Assembly: GCA_013365325.1 (NCBI GenBank)
Contig: JABVXV010000513.1
Coordinates: 1-31,807, forward strand
DNA length: 31,807 nt
Source: Dipetalonema caudispina
Lineage: Eukaryota; Nematoda; Chromadorea; Rhabditida; Onchocercidae
Direction of reading: 5' to 3'
Shown piece after piece: positions 1 through 8,519 of this stretch. Each line of letters opens with the position of its first letter. Within the stretch, counting starts at the first letter, position 1. The notes under the pieces are model-generated. The model searched no databases. It was not told the origin of the DNA and saw nothing but the letters and a program-made list of their open reading frames with translations. The translations under genes were made by a program, and so were the position numbers.

Positions 1-541
1 CTTTAAGTTTGGAAACTGAAGTTCATTATTAAAAGAGTTAAATCAGTAAAAGATAACATTCTTTTTTATTTTCGTGTAAAAATAAATAGTACCATAAGAA
101 TATTTAATAAAATTTCATAGTCTAAAAATTTTTAAATTCACTATATTTATTGTAATAACCTTTGAAAGTTACGTACCATTTCCGTTGATATTTCCTGATT
201 TCGGCCTTGAACCATCCTTGAATTGTACCTTAAAAATCAAAATTTAAACAAATCTTTTTAAATTTAGGAATCCAAATCTAAGCTTTTATGAATTTTTACA
301 TCTTCCGTCTAAAATTTACAATTCCTGACATACTCTTTTAAAGAATTGCAAAATGTAAAATATTAAAAGAAAAAATGAAAACAAACCAACCGGGTCGGCC
401 GTAGATGCTCTTCTGCAGTATGTACTACACCATTTCTCCTACAATAACACAGACATAACATACAAAACTACAAAATAACACACATATAACATATAACACA
501 GACATACAAAATTACAATTCCTCACGTAAAATTGACTGCAT
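1..541 (-). pseudogene. CX-module gene fragment, copy 1
   Basis: This is a decayed piece of the CX-module membrane protein gene seen more fully at 3196-4014 and 5037-6230. On the minus strand an acceptor (TTTTTAAG) precedes a 52-base exon from 228 down to 177, starting VQFKDGSRPKS and followed by a GTACGT donor. That exon fuses the start of the cysteine exon directly to the last bases of the transmembrane exon. The CC...CC core and the membrane helix are therefore missing. The rest (1-170 and 230-430) is intron sequence shared with the other copies. From about 437 the intron gives way to an AACACAGACATAACATAT-type repeat, which leads into the Rep gene. It cannot encode a working CX domain. 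Family assignment rests on the other copies. Confidence 0.6.
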
Positions 542-582
542 GGAAGACACCACATAAAAAAACCACAAAAAAAAGCACAACA

Positions 583-630
583 CCATAACTGTACGCAAAA
601 ACAACGCCATAACTATACGCAAAAACGAAA
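583..630 (+). repeat. 24-bp tandem repeat just before Rep (iteron-like)
   Basis: Two copies of a 24-base unit lie head to tail at 583-606 and 607-630 and touch the Rep start codon at 631. Each contains CCATAACT(G/A)TACGCAAAAAC, differing mainly at one internal base and at the 3' end. CRESS virus Rep proteins bind short tandem iterons near the replication origin, so the position fits that role. No NANTATTAC stem-loop was seen nearby. A chance duplication is possible. Confidence 0.5.
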
Positions 631-1525
631 ATGAACAGCCGCGCGAAATCTTGGGTTGCCACAATATTCGATATCCAGAATTTCACCAGCAGCCTACTCA
701 ACAACATTGGTAATGGACTGGAATATGCAATAATCAGAAAGGAAACATGCCCAACAACAAACCGATTCCACTACCAATGCTACTTCAGGTATAATTCCCC
801 AATACGCTTTACAACATTGAAAGGAAAACTGCCACGTCAATCACATATTGAAATAGCGAAAGGAACTCCATACCAGAACTTCGAATACTGCAGTAAACAA
901 ACAATAATAGAAGAAATTGGAGAAAGACCACAACCGCCAAACAGAAAACGGAAATCAACAGAACGTCAATCAGAGCTGCTCAAAAAATACTGCAAAAACG
1001 AAATAACTATGGAACAATTAATAGAAGCCGATAATCTATTCGTTATGAAATACCTACCCTGCATACAACAACTTCGATCATACATGACACCGGATAGAAA
1101 AGAAATAACAGAACTTTACATAATAATAGGCGATCCAGGAATAGGAAAAACTTCATTTGCCACGACTATCAAAATCATACTACATAAAAACAGGAAATAC
1201 TGAAAAATGGTGGGACGGATACGAGAACCAAGAAATCGTAATTCTGGATGACTTCTACGGATGGCTTTCACCAGCAGAAATATTCAACCTGGCAGATTCG
1301 AAACCACATCTTGTACAAATAAAAGGTGGTTTCGTAAAATTCAACAGCAAAGCCATTATAATCACCAGCAACAAAATACCAGAACAGTGGTGGAAGAGGC
1401 ATACTATAGACAAATACGATATGAATGCCTTCAATAGAAGAGTGGCACTAACCTGGATATGGACTAAAGACCACGAAGAATCATACTTCGGTTACGATTT
1501 CAACTATCAACTGGCATCCGAATAA
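631..1525 (+). pseudogene. rep: Endogenous CRESS-DNA virus Rep (replication initiator), frameshifted
   Basis: This is a rolling-circle replication initiator of the circovirus/cyclovirus-like type, integrated in the host genome. The first reading frame (631-1203) carries the HUH endonuclease part: a motif I-like segment (residues 8-14, WVATIFD), motif II HYQ (47-49) and motif III YCSK with the nicking tyrosine at 86. It continues to the helicase Walker A GDPGIGKTS (167-175). The second frame, open to a stop at 1523-1525, continues with a WWDGY segment, Walker B VILDDFYGW, motif C (IITSN) and a conserved EQWW. The frame changes between about 1155 and 1200, which breaks the protein into two parts. 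I see no other stop within either domain. An AATAAA lies at 1611-1616. No capsid gene was recognised nearby. The single lesion suggests a fairly young integration, a selected copy, or a sequencing error. The Rep identity is strong; the exact virus family is not resolved. Confidence 0.9.
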
Positions 1526-2200
1526 ACCAATTTTACTGTAACAGCCGGAATTTTGTGGATAACTTCAAATTTTAACTTCAAACGTATCCACCGCATTCAA
1601 TCAATCAATTAATAAATGCATTTGAAGTTCAAAGATTGTTTTCTGTTTTTGTTTTTCTTTTTTTTTGCATTTATGCTAATTTCATTTATGCTAAATCAAT
1701 CTGTTTTTTCGCATTTATGCTAATTTCATTTCCTTGTCAATTTGTTAGATGAATTCGTTTGAATTTTATTTTTGAAATTTGTTTGTAATTGTTTGTAATT
1801 CGTTTGAAATTTGTTAGATGAAAATTTTTGATTAAAGTTATCTTCACTGAATGTTTTTTATATCAAACTGATATAACAAAATAAAAAATTGTACATAACA
1901 GTTCCTTACTACTTGCTGATTTTCTTAATTCTCCATATTGAAAAATCAAACATGTTTTGAAAATCGGAGCTATTTTTGCGAGTTTAAATTTTAGTAAATT
2001 GCGATCAAAAACCAGTGCCTCATCATACATATTCTCCGGATTAATTCATCCTGAAGTGACAATTCTCAATTGTCCCACCGTTATGAACTGATACTGACTG
2101 CATAGACAATGATTCCATTTGCCTTGAACTATGTGATTTTCCGGTGTAACTAATAAAATGTTTTAAAGAGCTGTGGAGTTACATTTATTATACAAGAAGA
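1526..2200. other. Non-coding flank 3' of Rep with short repeats
   Basis: No gene was recognised here. AACTTCAAA occurs at 1561-1569 and 1574-1582, and its reverse complement at 1621-1629 could form a small stem after the Rep stop. The 20-base unit GCATTTATGCTAATTTCATT is repeated exactly at 1667-1686 and 1711-1730, with a partial copy between. Further TTTG(T/A)A(A/T)TT-type repeats run from 1740 to 1830. This stretch is not repeated elsewhere in the window, so it could be viral flank or ordinary host sequence. Confidence 0.5.
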
Positions 2201-2225
2201 TTAAAATTCTGTGATTTTGTCTGAT

Positions 2226-2492
2226 CACAGGTCGTACAGTTTATACAGTTTATCGGAATGCATAAAAACGGCTCTCTCCCTCAGAGCGACAGTTATTCTT
2301 TTGGTTGGATTGGTTGGCTATCTTCTAATAATTTCCATTCATACATTTCGAGGGAAATTTTTCGAAAATATATTCCGCGTTAGATCCCATCACTCCAACG
2401 TAACCATTTATTGGCGGAAATTCTTTCGAATTATTTTTTTGCAATCTTTGAAACTTTGTAAATTTTTATCAGGCATAGATATATTCTGTTGA
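2226..2492 (+). other. Possible exon with a hydrophobic segment (weak)
   Basis: An open frame follows an acceptor-like CTGATCACAG at about 2230 and ends with a stop at about 2490. It contains a hydrophobic run (VILLVGLVGYLLIISI) followed by a basic stretch. A second frame is also open across about 130 bases, which weakens the case. There is no clear start codon and I do not recognise the sequence. It may be a relic exon or chance. Confidence 0.15.
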
Positions 2493-2589
2493 GATTCAGT
2501 GAAAGACATTATTGAGCTGTTAGAAGAACATCCAATTGATTCTTTGTGTTTTTTTTTATTTGTTAAAAAAAATCAAAAAGAAAACTGAT

Positions 2590-2765
2590 AATATTATACA
2601 TATTATACATAAATTATGCATATTATACATATTATACATAAATTATACATATTATACATATTATACATATTACATATTATACATATTATACATATTAAAT
2701 TACATAATTATACATTATACATATTATACATATCATACATAAATACAATACAATATTAAATACAA
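2590..2765. repeat. TATTATACATA simple-sequence array
   Basis: Imperfect tandem copies of an 11-base unit (ATTATACATAT/A) run through this stretch and grade into ATACAATACAATATT repeats. It is a low-complexity spacer between the Rep region and the CX-gene copies. The long reading frame across it is an artefact of the repeat. Confidence 0.85.
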
Positions 2766-2839
2766 TACAATATTAAAATACAATTAAAATACAATACAAA
2801 ATTCATACAAACAGCTAATATTAAAATACACATATATAA

Positions 2840-3185
2840 TATTAACATATAATAACACAGACGTACAAAATTACACACAAAATACAAAATAACAGACATA
2901 CAAAACTACATACAAAATACAAAATAACAGACACACAAAACTACATATACAAAATAACACAGACATAACATATAACACAGACATACAAAACTACGTACAA
3001 AATATAAAATAGCACAGACATAACATATAACACAGACAACAAAACTACATACAAAATACAAAATAACAGACATACAAAATACAAAATAACAGACATACAA
3101 AACTATATATACAAAATACAAAATAACAGACATACAAAACTATATATACAAAATACAAAATAACAAACATACAAAACTATATACA
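2840..3185. repeat. AACAGACATACAAAACTAC minisatellite
   Basis: Degenerate tandem units built from ACAGACATACAAAACTACATACAAAATACAAAATA make up this stretch. The same material occurs at about 437-525, 4255-4335, 4990-5065, 6140-6215 and 6262-6390, each time at an edge of a CX-gene fragment. It therefore marks the junctions of the rearranged block. Long minus-strand frames here (YFVFCMSVILYFV-like) are repeat artefacts. Confidence 0.85.
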
Positions 3186-3195
3186 TTCTTTTCTT

Positions 3196-4014
3196 ACCTC
3201 TAATATAGTTGCAACGATTCCTTTTTATCCTGAAAAATTAAAATATTTTTTTTTTCTTTAGGTTTGGAAACTGAAGTTCAGTTAAATCAGTAAAAGATAA
3301 CATTCTTTTTTATTTTCGTGTAAAAATAAATAGTACCATAAGAATATTTAATAAAATTTCATAGTCTAAAAATTTTTAAATTCACTATATTTATTGTAAT
3401 AACCTTTGAAAGTTACGTACCATTTCCGTTGATATTTCCTGATTTCGGCCTTGAACCATCCTTGAATTGTACCTTAAAAATCAAAATTTAAACAAATCTT
3501 TTTAAATTTAGGAATCCAAATCTAAGCTTTTATGAATTTTTACATCTTTCGTCTAAAATTTAGAATTCTTGACATACTGTTTTAAAGAACTGCTCTGGCG
3601 TCATAGTGGTCGAGTTTGTGGATTCATCAGTAGTTGACACCGGAGTTGAAGTTTCCTTGAAAAATGTAAAATATTAAAAAAAAAATGAAAACAAACTAAA
3701 CTAGTCAATCGTGGATGCTCTTCTGCAGTATGTACTACACGATTTCTTCTAGATTTAATTAGAAAGAGTAATTTAATCTCGCCAAATTTTTTGTACCTAT
3801 CAAACGCATTCCTTGCTCCTAATATATTAGATCAAAAGGTTTGCCCTGAAAGTTGAATTTTTTTAATTCCAACAACCTGCAACATTTCCGCCACATCATT
3901 GATCGGCATTGAACACATAAAATAACCATTCTTAGACTGATGATTCCGCTCATCGAAATAATAATTCTGACCATTTGATGCTCTCAACGGCTCGGAACGA
4001 GAACGGAGAATTGC
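3196..4014 (-). pseudogene. CX-module membrane protein gene fragment, copy 2
   Basis: Read on the minus strand, this copy keeps several clean exons. Exon A (4014-3877, 46 codons, after a TTTTTTTGTAG acceptor) contains QNYYFDERNHQSKNGYFMC and then SMPINDVAEML. Exon B (3655-3578, 26 codons) is Ser/Thr-rich and ends MTPEQFFKT. A fused exon (3472-3421) begins VQFKDGSRPKS. A last exon (3228-3196) reads IKRNRCNYIR in phase with the transmembrane exon of other copies. A YY...C half, then a Ser/Thr linker, then V.F.(D/N)GSRPK matches the nematode CX module (Pfam PF01705) as I know it. The fused exon has lost the CC...CC core and the membrane helix, so this copy is broken. The family function is unknown; it is a presumed extracellular disulphide-rich domain. 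Confidence 0.65.
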
Positions 4015-4082
4015 CTACAAAAAAAGAAAGGAAATTTCAGGCACATTTAAAAGAAAGTTATATTAGGTACTAAGATCGATAG

Positions 4083-4377
4083 TAATCCAAATCTAAGGTT
4101 TTATGAATTTTTACATCTTCCGTCTAAAATTTACAATTCTTCACATATTCTTTTAAACAACTGCAAAATGTAAAATATTAAAAGAAAAAATGAAAACAAA
4201 CCAACCGGGTCGGCCGTAGATGCTCTTCTGCAGTATGTACTACACCATTTCTCCTACAATAACACAGACACAGCATACAAAACTACAAAATAACACACAT
4301 ATAACATATAACACAGATATACAAAATTACAATTCCTCACGTAAAAATGGCTGGATGGCTGGATTATTCCGTAAGGT
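4083..4377 (-). pseudogene. CX-module gene fragment, copy 3 (intronic part only)
   Basis: This stretch matches copy 1 across the B-C intron, the A-B intron and the minisatellite (compare 260-541), including the same loss of exon B. No exon of the CX gene remains in it. It ends with CTCACGTAAAAATGGCTGG and ATTATTCCGTA, and the left arm of the large inverted repeat begins directly after that. Confidence 0.6.
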
Positions 4378-4888
4378 AGCACAACAGGAACTTGTTGGTG
4401 ATGGTAATTTCGCTTATCACAGAAGATCATCATGGTTTAGGTTTGTTGATATTTTAAAATTTGAAAAATCCTACAGCTAATTCAACTGAGCAGTAGGCTC
4501 TTTCGAAACTGCTAATGAAATTTTGGCAGCTACTAAAATAGTCAACATAGGTAGATCATTTATTATGTATCGTTTACCAATGAAGTTAATTAAAGTTAAT
4601 TAAGGGTAGATATTTCCTAGAATTTCATATAAGTTAGCAAGAATTTTTTAGAATGTTTGAGACTTTTAGTGCATGCAGCAGGATGGTAAAATAAGGAGAT
4701 TTGAGAAGGATGAGAAGGAGAGAGAGAGAAGGATGAAATAAATGATGCTATCCGCTTTTAGCAATTTATTAGGTTTTGTCTATTAAGCTGAAAAAACATT
4801 TCAGTGTTTTGGCATTAACCCCATTAATTGTGCTCTTCTATACATTACGACATTTTCGATTTCATTACGATATTTATCAACGGAAATG
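4378..4888 (+). pseudogene. CX gene second half on the plus strand (left arm)
   Basis: This is a plus-strand copy of two CX-gene exons. The 3' part of the cysteine exon (4378-4440) encodes AQQELVGDGNFAYHRR and SSWF and ends at a GTTTGT donor in phase 2. The transmembrane exon (4805-4888, 84 bases, TTTCAG acceptor) encodes VLALTPLIVLFYTL, a membrane helix, then basic residues, and ends at a GTACGT donor in phase 2. The cysteine half and the last exon are absent, because the arm ends in the next intron at about 4989. It is a truncated duplicate. Confidence 0.6.
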
Positions 4889-5789
4889 GTACGTAACTTT
4901 CAAAGGTTATTACAATAAATATAGTGAATTTAAAAATTTTTAGACTATGAAATTTTATTAAATATTCTTATGGTACTATTTATTTTTACGACATACAAAA
5001 CTACATACAAAATACAAAATAACAGACATAACATATAACGCAGACATACAAAACTACATACAAAATAGTTGCAACGATTCCTTTTTATCCTGAAAAATTA
5101 AAATATTTTCTTTTCTTTAAGTTTGGAAACTGAAGTTCATTATTAAAAGAGTTAAATCAGTAAAAGATAACATTCTTTTTTATTTTCGTGTAAAAATAAA
5201 TAGTACCATAAGAATATTTAATAAAATTTCATAGTCTAAAAATTTTTAAATTCACTATATTTATTGTAATAACCTTTGAAAGTTACGTACCATTTCCGTT
5301 GATAAATATCGTAATGAAATCGAAAATGTCGTAATGTATAGAAGAGCACAATTAATGGGGTTAATGCCAAAACACTGAAATGTTTTTTCAGCTTAATAGA
5401 CAAAACCTAATAAATTGCTAAAAGCGGATAGCATCATTTATTTCATCCTTCTCTCTCTCTCCTTCTCATCCTTCTCAAATCTCCTTATTTTACCATCCTG
5501 CTGCATGCACTAAAAGTCTCAAACATTCTAAAAAATTCTTGCTAACTTATATGAAATTCTAGAAAATATCTACCCTTAATTAACTTTTCACTTCATTGGT
5601 AAACGATACATAATAAATGATCTACCTATGTTGACTATTTTAGTAGCTGCCAAAATTTCATTAGCAATTTCGAAAGAGCCTACTGCTCAGTTGAATTAGC
5701 TGTAGGATTTTTCAAATTTCAAAATATCAACAAACCTAAACCATGATTGATAAGCGAAATTACCATCACCAACAAGTTCCTGTTGTGCT
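4378..5789. repeat. Large inverted repeat, arms 4378-4989 and 5190-5789
   Basis: The 612-base left arm is the near-perfect reverse complement of the 600-base right arm. There are only scattered substitutions and a few short indels, for example at 4590-4600 and inside the cysteine exon. The loop of about 200 bases (4990-5189) holds minisatellite plus CX-gene intron. Each arm carries the 3' part of the cysteine exon, the following intron and the transmembrane exon of the CX gene, on opposite strands. High arm identity points to a recent duplication or to ongoing gene conversion. Confidence 0.9.
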
Positions 5790-6230
5790 GGACAGCAGTC
5801 GGTGCCACAGCATATTTCCATATCAGTCTTACAATGATTTCGGCCTTGAACCATCTTTGAATTGTACCTTAAAAATCAAAATTTAAACAAATCTTTTTAA
5901 ATTTACGAATCCAAATCTAAGCTTTTATCATCTTCCGTCTAAAATTTACAATTCTTCACATACTGTTTTAAACAACTGCTCTGGCGTCATAGTGGTCGAG
6001 TTTGTCGATTCATCAGTAATTGACACCGGAGTTGAAGTCTCCTCAAAAAATGTAAAATATTAAAAGAAAAAATGAAAACAAACCAAACTAGCCAATCGTG
6101 GGATGCTCTTCTGCAGTATCTACTACACCATTTCTTCTACAATAACACAGACATAACATACAAAACACAAAATAACACACATATAACATATAACACAGAC
6201 ATACAAAACTACAATTCCTCACGTAAAAAT
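5037..6230 (-). pseudogene. CX-module membrane protein gene fragment, copy 4 (most complete 3' half)
   Basis: Exons on the minus strand are: B at about 6027-5948 (ETSTPVSITDEST..., TPEQLFKT); C from 5867 to 5736; TM from 5374 to 5291; and the cytoplasmic start from 5089 (IKRNRCNY). Exon C begins VQFKDGSRPKS, changes frame near 5834, and then reads CKTDMEICCGTDCCPAQQEL, the C..., CC, CC pattern of a CX module. Exon C ends in phase 2 and the TM exon enters with one base, so their phases agree. Exon A is absent. The expected product is a secreted-side CX domain, one membrane helix and a short basic tail. The frameshift in C and the missing exon A make it a pseudogene unless a tool-based model finds otherwise. 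Confidence 0.65.
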
Positions 6231-6440
6231 GGCTGGATGGCTGGATTATTCCGTATGGTTATGACATAATATTAACATATAATAACACAGACATACAAAA
6301 TACAAAATAACACAGATATAACATATAACACAGACATACAAAACTACAAAATAACACACAATAACATATAACACAGATATACAAAACTACAATTCCTCAC
6401 GTCAAAATGGCTGGATGGCTGGTTCATTCCGTATAAAAGA
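6231..6440. repeat. Terminal copy of the minisatellite / GGCTGGATGGCTGG unit
   Basis: This is a last partial copy of the block found at 437-541, 4255-4377 and 6140-6255. AACACAGACATA-type repeats are followed by CCTCACGTCAAAATGGCTGG, another GGCTGG and CATTCCGTATA. The CX-gene introns do not continue beyond it, so it marks the right end of the rearranged block. Confidence 0.7.
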
Positions 6441-7930
6441 TTTGAAAGCATACATTGAGATGTACAAAATGCATTCATAATAGAAATAAATAATTTGTAA
6501 TCGCAAAACTTCAAAAGCAACAAAAAAAGCATCAAAAGCTTTTTTGGTCCTTCATTGTGTACTTTATTTTCAAAGTTAGCATCACATGGCTTTAAATCAA
6601 ATTCAAATCATAGCAATCATTCTGAATGTTTGTTACAATATCCTACTACAACTATACACTTTTATGATAGCATAATAACAAGTATTGATAAATGATTGTA
6701 ATATTTGTGGAGACGGAAAACTTTTATACTTCATTTAACATTTTTGAAGAGTGATTCTAAACTGATGTGTTTATATTAGTAAATTAGTTGAATAATTTTG
6801 AAGTGATCTAATTACTTGATGCCAGTGAAAATTAGCATACAATAATACATCACATTCTATACCTTTTTTAAAAGTGGACTTTGAAAACAAGAACATTGAA
6901 TAAGATTGGTAAGCACTGGCATAAGTGATCTGCAGAATGGATCGATCATTAAGTGGTAGAAATATTTTACGGATACAGCCATGTTGTACAGCCATATTAT
7001 AATTTTGCCTGAAATGAAATATATCTGCCAAAATTTGATTTAAAAAAATTTCAACATTTTCAATGGATTTCATAATTCGTCATTATTTCACTTAATGACA
7101 AAATTTCATACATTTATTATTATTATTGTTTACTTATTTATTTATTTATTTGTTTATTCATATTTGTTTATTTATAAGAATAGCATACATTTGTTTATTT
7201 AATTTGTTATTAAAAATTATTTTTTCTTTCAAAAAATTATATTCAAAAAGAAGAAAATTTAATGCGAAGCAATGAAATGATGAGACTCAGAAATTCATCA
7301 TTCGGGTTGGTAAATTTTATGGGGCTTTTTTCTTCAACTAACAGAGAGGAAGTAAAACGGAGAAGTGTGGATACGATAGGGGAAATAAAAGCAATATCGA
7401 TGGGTGCGAAAAACAGGCCCATCTATTGATTGCTCTCTTATCATACTTTCACTTTCACTTTGAAATTTTGTGAAGTGTCGAAGTGCGGGCATGTGAATAT
7501 CAGTGATTAGCGATGCACTTCTAACACTTTGTAGTCTTGCACTTTGCACTTTTCACGTTGCACTACATGATTTATGTGGGAAGTATCATATAATATCGGG
7601 TGTATGGACTGTTAGTAAGTGGAAAGGATGGTTGTTAGCTGATACAGTGAGCAACTAAGATAAGATGTAATAACGTACCTTACGTTTCATTGCGTTATTT
7701 ACGTCTAACCATTTCATTTACAATTTTTTGCTCTATGGTTAGGAATATTTATTACGTTATTTATTGCTAACGCTAAAATGAATATTACGTTTAATAAGTG
7801 GTATGTAAATGTAAATTTTAATTTCATCATCAAATTTTCACGTTAACCACTTTCTAGATTCATATTTCATCACATCGTTGTTAACGAATTTGTTTCAGGT
7901 TTTGCATACATTACAGTATCTAACAACAGC
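6441..7930. other. Non-coding stretch, one weak minus-strand exon candidate
   Basis: Mostly AT-rich sequence without a supported gene. On the minus strand an acceptor ATTTCATTTCAG precedes 7008-6863, with a possible donor AAAAAAGGTATAG. Two different frames stay open across these 146 bases, and neither is recognised. A TTTA/TTTG-rich low-complexity patch lies at 7125-7200. A patch rich in CACTTT repeats lies at 7440-7565. Confidence 0.4.
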
Positions 7931-7933
7931 AGC

Positions 7934-8519
7934 ATGTCTTTCCACTTTCATCCTTTGGTAATTTTTTGTAAGTTTAGAATGAAACGAAATTAGTAATATC
8001 ATGCTATAATGCATGCATGCATACATGCAGTTAGTACATGCATGCATACATGCAGTTCTTTGCAGTCTTATGATACAGAAATAGTGAAAAAAATGTACGA
8101 AAAATTTATGAAAAATCCGATTGTTCCGATTCTTGCATGTGTTGCTCTCAACACGGCATTCTCCATCGCTCGCAGACGTTTCGTAAAAAGCATGTCGCAG
8201 GTTGAATTCAACCGGTAAATGAATAATTATCAATTCTTTTTTAGTAAACTTTCTAAAATATCAACTTCAATCGGACAGTTTAGTTTGACTTTCTAAATTA
8301 TCGAAACATTGAAATATTTGTGAATGACAAGTTTGATTTGCATAGCCAAATTTCTTCAAAGTATTTGCGGCAATTTTTGAGATGTAAAATATATGATGCA
8401 TGTAATATTGTTTATTTAGATCCATTGCTTTGGTACCATATGTCGCATTTATTGGTACAGCTGCCTGGTATCACGGTACTTCGATAAGGGATCAGCAATA
8501 TATCCCTCATGACAAATAA
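7934..8519 (+). CDS. HIG1-like small mitochondrial membrane protein, paralogue 1 (divergent)
   Basis: The model has three exons: 7934-7957, 8066-8214 and 8420-8519, giving about 90 residues. The first exon (MSFHFHPL) follows an acceptor TTTGTTTCAG at 7898. It is short and so uncertain; the protein could instead start at the ATG at 8093. The core after KNPIVPIL has a hydrophobic segment, a basic RRRF hinge, and a second segment LVPYVAFIGTAAWY. The last intron falls in phase 2 inside an Arg codon, exactly as in the two HIG1-like genes downstream, which is the main evidence for common origin. The R-x-R-x3-Q motif of HIG1 proteins is absent (R-S-I-A-L-V-P instead). HIG1 proteins assist respiratory complexes in the inner mitochondrial membrane. 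Whether this diverged copy does is unknown. AATAAA lies at about 8642. Confidence 0.65.
8012..8057 (+). repeat. 25-bp-period duplication at a splice acceptor
   Basis: The 21-base sequence CATGCATGCATACATGCAGT plus T occurs exactly at 8012-8032 and 8037-8057, at the end of intron 1 of the first HIG1-like gene. Each copy ends in TGCAG. Together with the presumed acceptor TTTGCAG at 8065, this gives three closely spaced AG acceptors. Confidence 0.85.

Noticed and set aside
583..630. CRISPR-like direct repeat
   Set aside because: There are only two units with no spacer, in a eukaryotic genome. It was kept as a tandem repeat instead.
1526..2500. Capsid gene downstream of Rep
   Set aside because: No basic N-terminus or capsid-like frame was found on either strand.
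2906..3133. Minus-strand frame rich in Tyr, Phe, Val and Cys
   Set aside because: It is a translation of the minisatellite and is repeated with its period.
4220..4480. Plus-strand frame of 86 codons
   Set aside because: Its first two thirds are minisatellite. Only the last third is real exon sequence, a piece of the CX gene on the left arm of the inverted repeat.
7895..8233. Long minus-strand open frame over the first HIG1-like gene
   Set aside because: It runs antisense to exons with good splice signals and matching phases, and it contains repeat-derived Met-His-Ala-Cys runs.
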